From a virus, in IMG/VR virus record IMGVR_UViG_3300008110_000046, positions 1 through 64,000 of that record: a stretch of 64,000 nucleotides of DNA, one strand, 5' to 3'. The notes below the pieces were generated by a model that had not been told where the DNA came from, ran no database searches, and saw only the letters and a list, made by a program, of their open reading frames with translations. This document shows positions 8,945 through 18,900 of this stretch, in pieces. The position numbers and the translations under genes are program-made. Numbering within the stretch: the first letter of the stretch is position 1; every line of letters starts with the position of its first letter.

Positions 8945-11590
8945 TTACCTTCTAGATAAATGTTTAATTCTTTCTAACTCAGAAGATGGATCTTCTTTAA
9001 CAGCGCGAGCAACATTTGTTGCCATTGCTGCCGCATCTCTTTTATTGACATCTCCTAGTTTATCAGCGGCCCATTGCACACCGTCACCAGCTTTGTCAAC
9101 TCCAGCAGAAAATGCAATATCTCCTGCTAGTGCTTTTCCACCACCTTTTAATAAATCTGCTTTGCTATTAGCTTGATTTGCCAGTGCTCTAGCTTCTGGA
9201 CTAGTTGCTACAGCTTTTACTCCTTGTGCAACATTTTTGCCACCTTGATAAGTCTTATGTAACATATTAGCTAAACGACCACCACGGGCAACAGCCGCTG
9301 TGCCTGCAATAGGTGCGGCTAATCCGCCAGTTGCGTAGGTTGCTAGGGCACCAAGACCTGTGATTCCAGCATCAATGGCTAGATCCTTATAATCATAATC
9401 AAAGTCTGGATGTAGTCTGTCACTCATACTCCATTCTATCAGTTCGTCTTTTAAAGAGTTTAATTGCAAAGACATTTCTTTTAAAGTTAGATCTTCCTTG
9501 ACACTACCAGCGGCATGTTGGAGTGCTGGCGCAATGTCCTTCCCATCTTTTTGATCCTGTGCAATCATTTTTTGTAAATCGTTGGCACTTATTGTTGTTA
9601 AATCAATGTTACCTGGTGTAGAAGATTTTGTTCGTAGTCTATTACCAGTATTTTGAGATGATTGATCAGCAGGCTGTCCTCTAAGGGCTTGTAATCTAGC
9701 AAGATCATCTGCGCTAATTATTTGCGATCTTTGTCTATCATAGATTGCTTTGCCTTCTGCACTATCACTTGCAGGACCAATCCATCCAAGACCTGGACGC
9801 TCTTTGAATCCTTGTCCTGCTACTGTATCATCAATCTCCCAGCTACCATGCACTGGATGTTGACCAGCGGGGGCGGCACGCCATCTCATTACATTACCAG
9901 TCTTAGGATCAACATCTCTGTCACCTTGTTTTAAATCAAAATGGCTTTTTTTCATGTTACCTGTGGAAACTCGAAGAGAACTAGGATCAGATGATCCATA
10001 TCTTGCCATTAAGTCTTTGTCTCGTTGTCTACCTTGAGCCGCTGCCAAATCGTCTAATCTTTTCTTTTCGGCTGCTAGAACTTCTTGATCTTTTCTTTCT
10101 TGTTCTTGTTTAGCATCGTCTGCCGCACGTTGTTCTGGAGTCCTTGGTACTAGACTAAAATCTGTTTTGGGCATTTCTGGGACTACATACTTACCGTCTT
10201 TATCAAATGTCATGGTAGTACCATCTTTAAAATGAACGGTTCTACCTTTTCCTTCACCTGGCACTATTTTAGCTACGTCTTTTTCATCATAAAAGGTATT
10301 GGTGCCGCCAGTAGCACTTGGAACAACAGCGGCCTGGGCAGCACCATTGCCGCCACCACCAGTAGTTACAGTAGCAGTGCCATCTACCTTGCCATCTACC
10401 TTGCCATCTACCTTGCCATCACCTCCACCGCTAGGATTTTGTCTAAAGTGAGCTAATAATGCTAGATTTGCTGCCGCGGTGCCTGCGGTATATTTTCCTT
10501 TACCTAATATAGAATCAACTTTCTCTTGATTTAATCTATCAGTTCTATTTTTAAATGCACCATTACTTGCTAAGGCTAGTTGTGCTCCTACACTTGTTCC
10601 TGTAGACGTGCCAGTACTTGCACCGCCTGCATCATTTTTACCGCCTTTACCGTCTTTACCGTCTTTACCGCCTTCAGCTTCCCTACGTTTCTTTTCTTCG
10701 GCTGCGGCGGCTTCTTTTCTTTTCCTTTCAGCTTCAGCATCCTCTTCTCTTTTTTTCCTTGCGGCTTCTTCCTCTTCTCTTTTTTTCCTTGCGGCTTCCT
10801 CTTCATCTTTTTTCTTTTTTGCGTCAGCTGAATTTGTATCAGATGCTGGAGGACGTTCTTGTGCCGAACTATCAGCTGACGCCCCTCGCTTAGGATCAGC
10901 GGCCTTGGCTAGTTTCCATGTATTTGCATCAAGATTGTCTACAATTTGTTGTCTCAAATTTTCATCCGATACTTTCCATATATCGCCTGGATTTTTTTTA
11001 ACGTGAGCAATGTAAGCTCTCATTCTTCTAGCATCAGCACTATCACCGGTAGCAACGTCTTTATACGATTTGACGGTGTCCTTTCTATCTCTAATTATTT
11101 CCCACCATTCTTTTCTTCTTGCTTCTTCTAGTGGTTCACCTGGCTTAGGTGTGTCAATTTTTCTAGGACCTTGTTCAACATCTTTTTGTTGTTGTACACT
11201 AGCACTGGTGTTAGGTTGTATAGTTGGCTGTGAAGGCTGTGTTCGTTGACCAGCAACTGCTCCTAGAGCCGCCTTCATAAGTTCAATGTCTTTTTTTGGA
11301 TCACTATATTTGGCTGGCTCAGCATCTGGCTTTTGATTTGGAAACTGTAGTGCCTTTAATTGTTCTGGCGACAACTGATTAGGTTTATCGTAATCTGGTT
11401 GTTTGCCAGGAATTTTGTCTTGTGCATTAGGAGAAATTGAAGTAGGATTTTGATCAACTTCAGAACCTGTTGGACTAGTACCCTGCATCTTTGACATTTT
11501 ATTTGCCATTACCAGATCTGGCATTGACATCTTATCTGGCATTGACTGATCTAATTCATCTAATCTAGTAAAGAGTTCTCTAAAATTCAT
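8945..11590 (-). CDS. 881-aa repeat-rich protein, candidate internal head protein
   Basis: Function not recognised. The N-terminus MNFRELFTRLDELDQS contains an LxE site (LDE) like those cut by T4 gp21. Residues ~240-300 are a charged helix with repeats of EEEAARKKRE, followed by Gly/Lys/Asp runs. Around residues 390-404 are three tandem copies of KVDG encoded by a 12-bp DNA repeat. The C-terminal ~180 residues contain a Gly/Ala-rich hydrophobic segment (GLGALATYATGGLAAPIAG) that could be membrane-active. It is co-oriented with the 437-aa gene. A packaged and ejected protein is an inference from architecture; an assembly factor is the alternative. Confidence 0.8.
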   Translation of the reverse strand: MNFRELFTRLDELDQSMPDKMSMPDLVMANKMSKMQGTSPTGSEVDQNPTSISPNAQDKIPGKQPDYDKPNQLSPEQLKALQFPNQKPDAEPAKYSDPKKDIELMKAALGAVAGQRTQPSQPTIQPNTSASVQQQKDVEQGPRKIDTPKPGEPLEEARRKEWWEIIRDRKDTVKSYKDVATGDSADARRMRAYIAHVKKNPGDIWKVSDENLRQQIVDNLDANTWKLAKAADPKRGASADSSAQERPPASDTNSADAKKKKDEEEAARKKREEEEAARKKREEDAEAERKRKEAAAAEEKKRREAEGGKDGKDGKGGKNDAGGASTGTSTGTSVGAQLALASNGAFKNRTDRLNQEKVDSILGKGKYTAGTAAANLALLAHFRQNPSGGGDGKVDGKVDGKVDGTATVTTGGGGNGAAQAAVVPSATGGTNTFYDEKDVAKIVPGEGKGRTVHFKDGTTMTFDKDGKYVVPEMPKTDFSLVPRTPEQRAADDAKQEQERKDQEVLAAEKKRLDDLAAAQGRQRDKDLMARYGSSDPSSLRVSTGNMKKSHFDLKQGDRDVDPKTGNVMRWRAAPAGQHPVHGSWEIDDTVAGQGFKERPGLGWIGPASDSAEGKAIYDRQRSQIISADDLARLQALRGQPADQSSQNTGNRLRTKSSTPGNIDLTTISANDLQKMIAQDQKDGKDIAPALQHAAGSVKEDLTLKEMSLQLNSLKDELIEWSMSDRLHPDFDYDYKDLAIDAGITGLGALATYATGGLAAPIAGTAAVARGGRLANMLHKTYQGGKNVAQGVKAVATSPEARALANQANSKADLLKGGGKALAGDIAFSAGVDKAGDGVQWAADKLGDVNKRDAAAMATNVARAVKEDPSSELERIKHLSRR
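10379..10420. repeat. 12-bp tandem repeat, 3.5 copies, inside 881-aa gene
   Basis: GCCATCTACCTT occurs three times in perfect tandem plus a partial fourth copy, encoding KVDG repeats on the minus strand. Perfect DNA identity suggests recent slippage expansion. Confidence 0.9.
10752..10805. repeat. Imperfect ~27-30 bp repeat encoding EEEAARKKRE-type helix
   Basis: Two near-identical copies of a pyrimidine-rich unit (ending CTTTTTTTCCTTGCGG) encode the charged repeats of the 881-aa protein. The repeat is visible directly as repeated plus-strand text. Confidence 0.75.
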
Positions 11591-11592
11591 AA

Positions 11593-12177
11593 TTATTTCT
11601 TCCCGCTAATTGGACTTGTGCTTGAACCTTCACTAAATTCAGGAGATGATTTAGAACCTTCACTAGGTATTTTTTCTCCTCGATCTTTTGCACGTGCCTT
11701 GCTTTCTTTAGCAAGATCTTTTAAAAGGCTCTGATTATATTTGCTACCATAATAATCATCTGATTTAACTTTTGGTAGTTCTTTGTAATTTGGGTCGTCT
11801 AGTAGAGCGTTTTTACGCTTTTCATCAGTTTCTGCTTGATAGCCTTCGCTTGGCTCATTTGGATTACGTACAACAACATTGCCTGCTCCTAATTTTGCAC
11901 CTGAGCAAAGATACTCATGTAATTCTTGAGGTGTTGTTGGATAATTTAAAGATACATCAAAGATGCTGACATTAACGTTTTTTAATGTAGGAAAATCCAA
12001 AGGCAGTCCTTGGATAGGTGTTGTGCTTTGTTTTGTAAAGTTGTCAACACCGTATTTTTCAAGTAGACTTTTGATGCTTTTCTCTTGATCTTCTGTGATA
12101 TCCCCAGCGATTTTCAGCTTGAAGACATACTTCTTCTTTTCGAATGATTCAGTAATATAATCTTTTAAAGTTTTCAT
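11593..12177 (-). CDS. 194-aa protein with T4-type capsid-targeting N-terminus
   Basis: The N-terminus MKTLKDYITES closely resembles the capsid targeting sequence of T4 internal proteins (MKTYQEFIAEA in IPIII), which the prohead protease gp21 cuts after Glu; here the cut would follow ITE. The next ~85 residues look like a compact alpha/beta domain (YVFKLKIAGDITEDQEKS, VNVSIFDVSLNYP). The C-terminal ~70 residues are Lys/Ser-rich and probably disordered. Similar small proteins occur in other marine T4-like phages as I remember them, with no established function. I infer a protein packaged in the head. A weak AAAGGG lies upstream of the ATG. Confidence 0.8.
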   Translation of the reverse strand: MKTLKDYITESFEKKKYVFKLKIAGDITEDQEKSIKSLLEKYGVDNFTKQSTTPIQGLPLDFPTLKNVNVSIFDVSLNYPTTPQELHEYLCSGAKLGAGNVVVRNPNEPSEGYQAETDEKRKNALLDDPNYKELPKVKSDDYYGSKYNQSLLKDLAKESKARAKDRGEKIPSEGSKSSPEFSEGSSTSPISGKK

Positions 12178-12196
12178 AACTCTATGACCCTTTGAT

Positions 12197-12685
12197 TTAT
12201 TTATCTATGTTTTTTAACTTTTGCAACAGGCTATTCCTGTCAGTGACCACGAATCCTTTGCCCTCAACTAGGTTTCCATCGTCCCCATTCTGCTTCTGAT
12301 CTAGGGCTTGTTTTTTGAGCTGTAATTCGATCATTTTAAGTTTTTTGTCTATCTTAGCAGATTTAGCTTCAATTGCATTTTTCAGCATACTGCTGGCTAC
12401 TTCAAATATTCTTGATCCGTAACGTGCTTCTACATTCATACCTAGATCCATGAGATCATCATAAGCATCTGTGGCTCTTTGAGCCAAAGCATCTAATTCG
12501 TTATCACTTAATTCGCCCAAGCCTTTGACCTGAGGCAGTGCAGAGCTGATTTTGTCAAACTCTTCTATTGTACGAATTCGTTGTTCTGCGGTCTCCTGAA
12601 TTTCCTCAGGTTTAATTATTTCTGCCGATATTTTCTTATCTGGATTTGGTGGCAGGTCTAGTAGTTCTTCAAGTTTCTTTGTCAT
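12197..12685 (-). CDS. 16: Small terminase subunit gp16
   Basis: Protein of 162 aa (T4 gp16: 164 aa). It forms a ring that recognises DNA and stimulates gp17. The central coiled-coil (about residues 60-135, with LGMNVEARYGSRIFEVASS and LKNAIEAKSAKIDKKLKMI) matches the T4 gp16 oligomerisation core, where the R(A/I)xEVAS pattern is typical. The C-terminus VVTDRNSLLQKLKNID is a separate helix. The start overlaps the gp4 stop as ATGA, indicating translational coupling. Confidence 0.88.
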   Translation of the reverse strand: MTKKLEELLDLPPNPDKKISAEIIKPEEIQETAEQRIRTIEEFDKISSALPQVKGLGELSDNELDALAQRATDAYDDLMDLGMNVEARYGSRIFEVASSMLKNAIEAKSAKIDKKLKMIELQLKKQALDQKQNGDDGNLVEGKGFVVTDRNSLLQKLKNIDK

Positions 12686-13131
12686 CTTTTATTTTTCTTT
12701 GGATTATGAAATATGTCTTGCTCATTAATTATCCTAAAGACAATTCCGTTTTGTTTACACCAGGCCCCTGCTGCCGCCCACTTTGCTTGATTTTTTACAT
12801 ACTGTGCCTGATTGTAAACATTTTTACCTACACGCTCCTTAAGCATTTGACTAGCAGGTTTGATCTCTACTAGTTCAGTTCTTTTATTGCCATGCTTGTC
12901 TTCATACTGTATTAAAAAATCTGGTACATAAACAGTTTGTCTGCCAGATAAAGGATCTTGATAAGGTATCTTCACACTTTCACTGGCCCAGTTTGTGATG
13001 TTAGGATGACTATCACACATATTCATAAAAGTCCACTCCCAACTGCTACGGTATATAGGTTCTCTACCTCCTACATACTTTGAAGGATTTTTTAAAAGAA
13101 ATTTACCTTTAGAAAAATTACCTAAACTCAT
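12682..13131 (-). CDS. 4: Head completion protein gp4 (gp50/gp4-like)
   Basis: Protein of 149 aa, the same size as T4 gp4 (150 aa). It acts after packaging to make the head competent for tail joining. Family features are the N-terminal GKFLLKNPSKYVGG, IYRSSWEWTFMNMCDSHP, and a PD-(D/E)xK-like core: PYQDP, then YVPDFLIQY and ELVEIKPA, the VPDF/EIK arrangement of TnsA-like nucleases. The gene overlaps its neighbours on both sides by ATGA, tying it into one operon with the 124-aa gene and gp16. Confidence 0.9.
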   Translation of the reverse strand: MSLGNFSKGKFLLKNPSKYVGGREPIYRSSWEWTFMNMCDSHPNITNWASESVKIPYQDPLSGRQTVYVPDFLIQYEDKHGNKRTELVEIKPASQMLKERVGKNVYNQAQYVKNQAKWAAAGAWCKQNGIVFRIINEQDIFHNPKKNKR

Positions 13132-13502
13132 GCTCTTATATTTCTTTGTACCAAGTTAATAGGATTGGTTTTATAAATGATTCCAAGACTACTGGTTTTT
13201 ACTCTGTTGTAGTTCATTATACTTAATAAAAATTCATTTAGCTGTAATGGATTATAACCTTTTAACGAATCAATAATTTCCTGTGGCTTGTAATTACTTT
13301 CTTTGGCAGTTTTTAAAATAACATAGGTTATATTTTCTGCCGCTGACGATTCAAATCCTTTACTTTCAAAAAATCCTTTTAAAAGATCAATATCTTCAAC
13401 TACCAAATCAATTGGCTTAGAATAATAGTTGTCAAAATATTTAACAACTTTTTGAAGACTGTTCTTGTCTGGACTGTTAGGTAAATTATTATATGTTGTC
13501 AT
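13128..13502 (-). CDS. Conserved small virion-cluster protein (124 aa)
   Basis: Function not recognised. It is a helical protein starting MTTYNNLPNSPDKNSLQ, with a central GFFESKGFESSAAENITYVIL and a C-terminus NYNRVKTSSLGIIYKTN. The general pattern recalls small proteins beside tail or baseplate genes of cyanophages, where function is also unassigned. The ATG lies 2 nt after the stop of the 583-aa tube-like gene and overlaps gp4 by ATGA, so it is part of a head/tail-completion operon. Confidence 0.75.
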   Translation of the reverse strand: MTTYNNLPNSPDKNSLQKVVKYFDNYYSKPIDLVVEDIDLLKGFFESKGFESSAAENITYVILKTAKESNYKPQEIIDSLKGYNPLQLNEFLLSIMNYNRVKTSSLGIIYKTNPINLVQRNIRA

Positions 13503-13504
13503 AT

Positions 13505-15256
13505 TTAAAATAGGCCATTTATTGATTCAAAATTGTTAACAGCAAATTTAGCTATTTCAAAAGTCCATAATGTCTTAGCCGCCACATTTGCATCTTCTAA
13601 TGTTCCATTATCAACTAAAACTTGATTAGCGGCTTTAGAAGCATTTTTATTAATAGCCACTATCAATGACTCTGGCATTTTATCGTAGACTTTCTTTAAT
13701 TCTAAATTTGTTAGTAACGAAGTTAAAACAGTTCTAACTATTGAATCTGATTCATCAGTTGTGCTCAATGTACTAGCATTAGATTCTACATAATAAGAAA
13801 CTGTACCACCACCTATCAATAGTCTTGCTGCCGCAGATGAAACGACATCAGGATTAGATTCGCTTTCATAAATTTGAGTTACAGCTTTGGCAGCTAAATT
13901 ATATAATTCATTTTTCTGTGATCCAGACAAATTATTATATGTTTCTACTAGATATGTGTTTTGATTTCTTTGTAATGCATCAATAGCATTATTAACTATT
14001 GCAGTGTTATTTAAATTTACATTTGTTGCAATATTAGAAGTTGAAATTGTTACTCTATTTTGTTCTAATGGTGCTATTTGTACATTTACGGCTCTAGGAC
14101 TTACATTTGATCTACTAGTTGCTTCAGTATAAAATTCGCTAAACGTAGGTCTTGGTACTGACAATCCTTGAACAGCTCCAGTAACTCCATTTACTAATCC
14201 AAATCCAATAGAATTGATTGTAGCATTTCTTACTTCAGCGTTGACCACATCTTGATTTAAATTATTTGCATTATTGATAAGACGAACACCTCTAAGTATT
14301 ACATCTAATCCGCCTCTAGCATCTGCATTTGGATTATCTTTCATGTCCTGCAAATCTTGGAATAAACTTGTTCCATCTGCAATTAAACCATTAGGGCCAT
14401 ATAGTCCGCCACTAAAGCGACCAAATATTCCACCTAACGGACTTGGGTCTAAATCATAATGTAAGTCAGTCCATCCACTAGGATTAAACCTAGTAACTTT
14501 ACCCTGGCCCATGTATAGACCTTCATATTCAATAGTAACATTGTGTTCTAATGTTGCTTTTGCATCAGAAGCAAGGGTATCCATGTTCCAACTTCTTATT
14601 TTTGGATTTACTAGAGTATGTAGGAAAAATTGTTTTCTACTTAATTGGTAAATTTCAATACTGCGTAGAACAGGTTCAGATGCATTAACGTCTAAACCGT
14701 AGCGAGCAGGATCTGTAGTGTTAATAAAATTTGAATCAGCAGGATTAGATCTTTCTAAAAGTTGCTGTTGTGTTACTGGTGTAGGTTGTTGATATCTATT
14801 TTTTGGGTTAGTAGGTATAATTCCAGGCGCGGCATTGTTGCCACCATAATAACTATCTGCACTATGATACTGATAATACATTTGCCAAAATTCTCTTACC
14901 AAACCTTTATTATCATCATGCAACACCATATTGACTGGCTGGTATGTTACTTTAGAATAGTATGGTTGCTTTTTGTTATAGACATTAATAACACCGCCGT
15001 CAAATGATATTTTTGGTAGGTCACATTTTTTAACCAACATGCCTAATTCTAAATCTTGTCTACTACTACGCCATGCTTCACCGTCTGCAACTTTTGGATT
15101 TAATCTAAAACGGACAAAATATAAAAAACCATGTTTAGGCGCTAGCCTATAGAAGTTCTGTACAAACAATCTATTGGCATGTTTGTAATCTTTTAAATTG
15201 GTGTCTGATAAATCACCACTGATACTGTTGAGAAAATTGGTAAAGATATTGGCCAT
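13505..15256 (-). CDS. Tail tube (gp19)-like virion protein with long C-terminal extension
   Basis: Protein of 583 aa. Residues ~30-260 share the gp19/gp54 tube fold pattern with the gene just upstream: YFVRFRLNPK, LVKKCDLPKISFDGGVINVYNKKQPYYSKVTYQPVNMVLHDD parallels the gp19 segment ending VYNSKIFYAGKHTWQPINMTVRDD. (The parallel is read as aligned blocks VYNKKQPYYSKVTYQPVNM and VYNSKIFYAGKHTWQPINM.) The C-terminal half is helical and Asn/Ala-rich with no recognised domain. It could be the tube initiator or a terminal tube protein rather than the main tube. A late box lies 5 nt before the ATG with no Shine-Dalgarno, and a terminator separates it from gp19. Confidence 0.75.
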   Translation of the reverse strand: MANIFTNFLNSISGDLSDTNLKDYKHANRLFVQNFYRLAPKHGFLYFVRFRLNPKVADGEAWRSSRQDLELGMLVKKCDLPKISFDGGVINVYNKKQPYYSKVTYQPVNMVLHDDNKGLVREFWQMYYQYHSADSYYGGNNAAPGIIPTNPKNRYQQPTPVTQQQLLERSNPADSNFINTTDPARYGLDVNASEPVLRSIEIYQLSRKQFFLHTLVNPKIRSWNMDTLASDAKATLEHNVTIEYEGLYMGQGKVTRFNPSGWTDLHYDLDPSPLGGIFGRFSGGLYGPNGLIADGTSLFQDLQDMKDNPNADARGGLDVILRGVRLINNANNLNQDVVNAEVRNATINSIGFGLVNGVTGAVQGLSVPRPTFSEFYTEATSRSNVSPRAVNVQIAPLEQNRVTISTSNIATNVNLNNTAIVNNAIDALQRNQNTYLVETYNNLSGSQKNELYNLAAKAVTQIYESESNPDVVSSAAARLLIGGGTVSYYVESNASTLSTTDESDSIVRTVLTSLLTNLELKKVYDKMPESLIVAINKNASKAANQVLVDNGTLEDANVAAKTLWTFEIAKFAVNNFESINGLF

Positions 15257-15261
15257 AACGA

Positions 15262-15269
15262 TATTTATC
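15262..15269 (-). promoter_or_regulatory. Late promoter box GATAAATA, leaderless arrangement
   Basis: Minus-strand GATAAATA ends 5 nt before the ATG of the 583-aa tube-like gene (spacer TCGTT) and follows the gp19 terminator within a few bases. Confidence 0.7.
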
Positions 15270-15273
15270 CATT

Positions 15274-15302
15274 AAAAAAGCCCAGAATAAATCTGGGCTT
15301 TT
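15274..15302 (-). terminator. Intrinsic terminator after gp19
   Basis: Stem AAAAGCCCAG with CTGGGCTTTT, loop of about 7 nt, flanked by A/T runs (15276-15302). It ends the gp18-gp19 transcript on the minus strand just before the next late box. Confidence 0.9.
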
Positions 15303-15320
15303 GATCCGCTCCCGTGTCTC

Positions 15321-15947
15321 TTAACCAGTTAAACTAGTACGTAGCTGTCTACCTACGAAAGTACCGATACCATTTGGATTACCTGCGCCATTTAATTGTA
15401 GCGCATTATCGTATTGAATTGCCATTGTAATATCAACTGGACTGCTTTCTGCGTATGTTAATTCGTTATAGTTAATATCAGTTAAGAAACAACCATATAA
15501 CTCAAATGTTTCCAAAACGCTTGGATCCTGTGCTCCGTTACCGCCGTCTAAAATCTCAATTCTCATTGTAAACTTGTAATCGCTACCTGAAGATGCGCTT
15601 ACTTGTTCTAACATGTCAAATTGTTTTTGTACCTGCTCGCCTACTAAGCGACTAACTTGACCATTAACATCATCACGAACGGTCATATTGATTGGTTGCC
15701 ATGTATGCTTACCAGCATAGAAAATCTTGCTGTTGTAAACATCCACAGTCTGCATATCAAACTGAACGTTTGGACGAGCAACTGTCATAACTTGTTTTGT
15801 TAATTCAGTTGTTGGTTTAGTAACGCCAAAGTTATCCATAAGTACACGGAATCTGTACTTGAGCTTAGGCATTAGTAAGCCTTGGCTTGTTGCGCTTTGG
15901 CCACCTGGAATAGGTACTGTAAATCTACTTAAACTTGAAATTGCCAT
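15321..15947 (-). CDS. 19: Tail tube protein gp19
   Basis: Protein of 208 aa (T4 gp19: 163 aa). It polymerises as hexameric rings to form the inner tail tube. Typical features are PKLKYRFRVLMDNFG, ARPNVQFDMQTVDVYNSK and WQPINMTVRDDVNGQVSRLV, plus the late strand FELYGCFLTDINYNELTYAE. It follows the sheath gene gp18 in the normal order. A strong AAGGAG lies 7 nt before the ATG, and an intrinsic terminator follows. Confidence 0.94.
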   Translation of the reverse strand: MAISSLSRFTVPIPGGQSATSQGLLMPKLKYRFRVLMDNFGVTKPTTELTKQVMTVARPNVQFDMQTVDVYNSKIFYAGKHTWQPINMTVRDDVNGQVSRLVGEQVQKQFDMLEQVSASSGSDYKFTMRIEILDGGNGAQDPSVLETFELYGCFLTDINYNELTYAESSPVDITMAIQYDNALQLNGAGNPNGIGTFVGRQLRTSLTG

Positions 15948-15961
15948 TTATAGCTCCTTAA

Positions 15962-18900
15962 TTATTGACGTGACTTAATATCGCCTACATTCTTCAATCT
16001 TAGAGGAATGTAAATGAACTCAACTGCTTTGACCGGTTCAACAGCAATATCAACATAAAGTTGGTTATTACTAATCACGCTTGGTGTGTTGTTTGTCTCA
16101 TCGCACACTACGATGAAGTCATATATACCACGCAAACTAACCAAATCCAACATTAAACTTTCACAAACGTTCTTAATCTCGCTACGTGTTTGTTTGTCAT
16201 TTGGTTCAAACAAGAATGGTTTAGTAATAATGCCTAACTGTCTACGTAGATAGCTTACCAAACGTGCTACGTTGATTCTATCTAAACTACTGTTTATACC
16301 TGTCTTTGTGTATTGTCCAAATGCTACTAAACCAGCGCCTGGAATATTAGTAATTGGATTGATCTTAACTTGCGCCATTTGATCGCGAACGCCTTGATTC
16401 AAACTAACTGGAATAAAGCTACCATCTTTCAAATAACCAACACTTGTTGCATTAGTAATACCACCACGACGTGTACCAGCTGGAGCAAACCATTGGAATG
16501 CTCTTTGGTCGCTCACTGCGATTGTACGCAACATCATGTGACTTGCAGGAACAACAACATTGCTACCAGTTAGATCAGTTGTTAATCCACTTGGATAGTA
16601 AACTGCTAAGTGATCACTGTTTGTGTGCAATCCTTGCTCTCCATCAATGCCAGTATTAAAATAATCTGTTCCATAGTTAATTAGTGAGCTTGCATTACTT
16701 TCTAAACGTAATGGTGTGTCACCAACTACTAGTGCAGTTCCATTTCTACTGCTATTCAAATTAACCATGTCGCTGATTAATTCTGGATATCCTGGGCAAG
16801 CAATTAGGTTGAAGAAAATATTATCTTCATCTAAAATACGTTGGTTTGTATTGATAGCAACTTTTAGTTGACCAACAACGTATGCTCTTTGTGCCTTACG
16901 TCCAAAATATGAAACTTGATTTAGATCAGCGCCACTGATACTTACCCAACGATCTGGGAAGTAGCTAGTCATTGCTTCATCAAAAATTGTGTTTCTTTCA
17001 GAAGTGTTAATATAGTTGCGCTTGTATTGCTTGATGTTAAATCCACTTCTGCGAGTATTCCATAGTAGCATACCACGTGGATAAGCCGCTGGATCTGGAC
17101 AATCAAAATCAACAAAGTCACTACTTGCTAGTGCATCAATAGTTGCTGGTGCAGTTGCACTACCACTAGTGGCCCAACGTGCGTCTGCAAAAATAATACC
17201 ATATTGACTTGTGTGATCAGTTACATCAATTGCGTCCCAAGTTTGGCTTGTAACATTCCAACGCTTAATTGTGCGACCATAGTTGTCTTGACTGCTAGAG
17301 TCAACCCAAATGTCGCCTTCATTACGACCAACGTTAGATGGTCTTGTTGCTTGTACTAATACTTGAGCAGATGCATATACCTGTTTAAGTCCTTTCCAGC
17401 GTGTTCCATTGTGTACCATAATATCAACTTGATCTTGATAAGTTGCGTACCAAAGTTTTCCATCTGCTGGAGCATCTGTTGGCTGTGTAGCTTGTGGGAA
17501 GTATCCGTCACCTATTGATGCTAGTGGAGCCCAATTACTAATTCTTAGTTCATAAGTGGTCCCTATTGGGCCAGTATAAACATTAGCTAATGTGTTGTTA
17601 AATCCTAAAGTTCCCCATGTTGCGCCATCTAAATATATCTCACCGCCTTCAGCATGTGTCAATACTAGTTGACCATCAACATAGTCAGCTGTAACATTTA
17701 CTAATGCACTGTTATTGATAGCTGTTCTTAAACTATCTAAACTTGTACCTGTGGTAATACTTACTACATTTAAAGTCGAAGTATTTTTAACAGTTTCTGC
17801 AATACCCACTGTTGCACTAACAATAGTCACGTTTGAAGCAACTGTTACTGCGGCTCTTGTTGAACCAGAATTTTTTCTATACATTAGTTTAAAACTACCA
17901 ATGCCGTTTTGTTCAAAATTAGCATTTACAAACAATGAACCAACAGCTAAACCACTACCACCGTTTAGTGGATCCATCTTGAATAAAGCTTCAACTGTGC
18001 CTGAATAAACTGGAGCATCTTTTGTTTCAAATAAACGTGTATCGCTGTTAAAGTTTTTAACAACCCACTTTGCACCCAAATTAAATTCAGTAGTTTTAAA
18101 CCAAACGCTGCCATTTGGTCTTGGAGTAGCATCTGTACTAGTCCAAAATGGTAATTTGGTATGATCACTAAACTGTACAGCTGGTGATCTGTATGAACCA
18201 GCTAAAATACCAATGTCGTCTGAAGCGGAAGTAGCACCAACTTGTAGTAGTGTTTCTGGATCAGTACCTGGTCCAAATACCACCGCAACGTTTGTGTTTG
18301 CTAAAATTTCAAATTTGTTGCCATTAACTCTTGCGCCAACTGAAGTGATACTAGCAGTGTCTAATGCGTCGTTGATTTCTGCTACCATTTCTGCAACTGT
18401 TGGATGTGCGTTTTGACTTCCGTTGAAAGAAACAGTTGCAACACTTGATCCAACAGTAATGGTCATACCATAGGTTGCGCTGCCTAAATCAATTTCACCA
18501 TTGGTGAAGCTCTTAGAAGAAACGGCTGGCCAACTTGATGTCCAGTCTAAAATTGTTGGGTTATTGGCGCCAAATACTGTTTCACCACTTGTACCAATTT
18601 TAACCCATGTTCCACTAGTATTTTTGTACCATACGTTATTTTCTGTAGCCAATGTTCCCACAGTAACAACTGCATAATCGCCCAATGATCCAATTGTAGA
18701 TTTTGGCGCGCCTGCTGTAGTATCTGAGCTAGATGTGATTACAATAGGTGATTTTGAAATAAACTGTTGTAGAGTTGCGCTCCACTCAAAAATACCAAAA
18801 CGTGATCTACCAGTGTCAAACCAATAAGTACCAGATGTTGGATCTCCTACTGGGATATTTGCAGTACCAGAAAGTGCTCCTAAATCAACACCTGCACGTA

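Noticed and set aside
10580-11006. Plus-strand Phe/Ser-rich frames opposite the 881-aa gene
   Set aside because: They are shadows of Lys/Glu/Ala repeats; composition is extreme and there is no ribosome-binding site.
12190-12210. Late promoter GATAAATA at the end of gp16 for the 194-aa gene
   Set aside because: It coincides with the final codons GAT AAA TAA of gp16 and lies at an uninformative distance; chance cannot be excluded.
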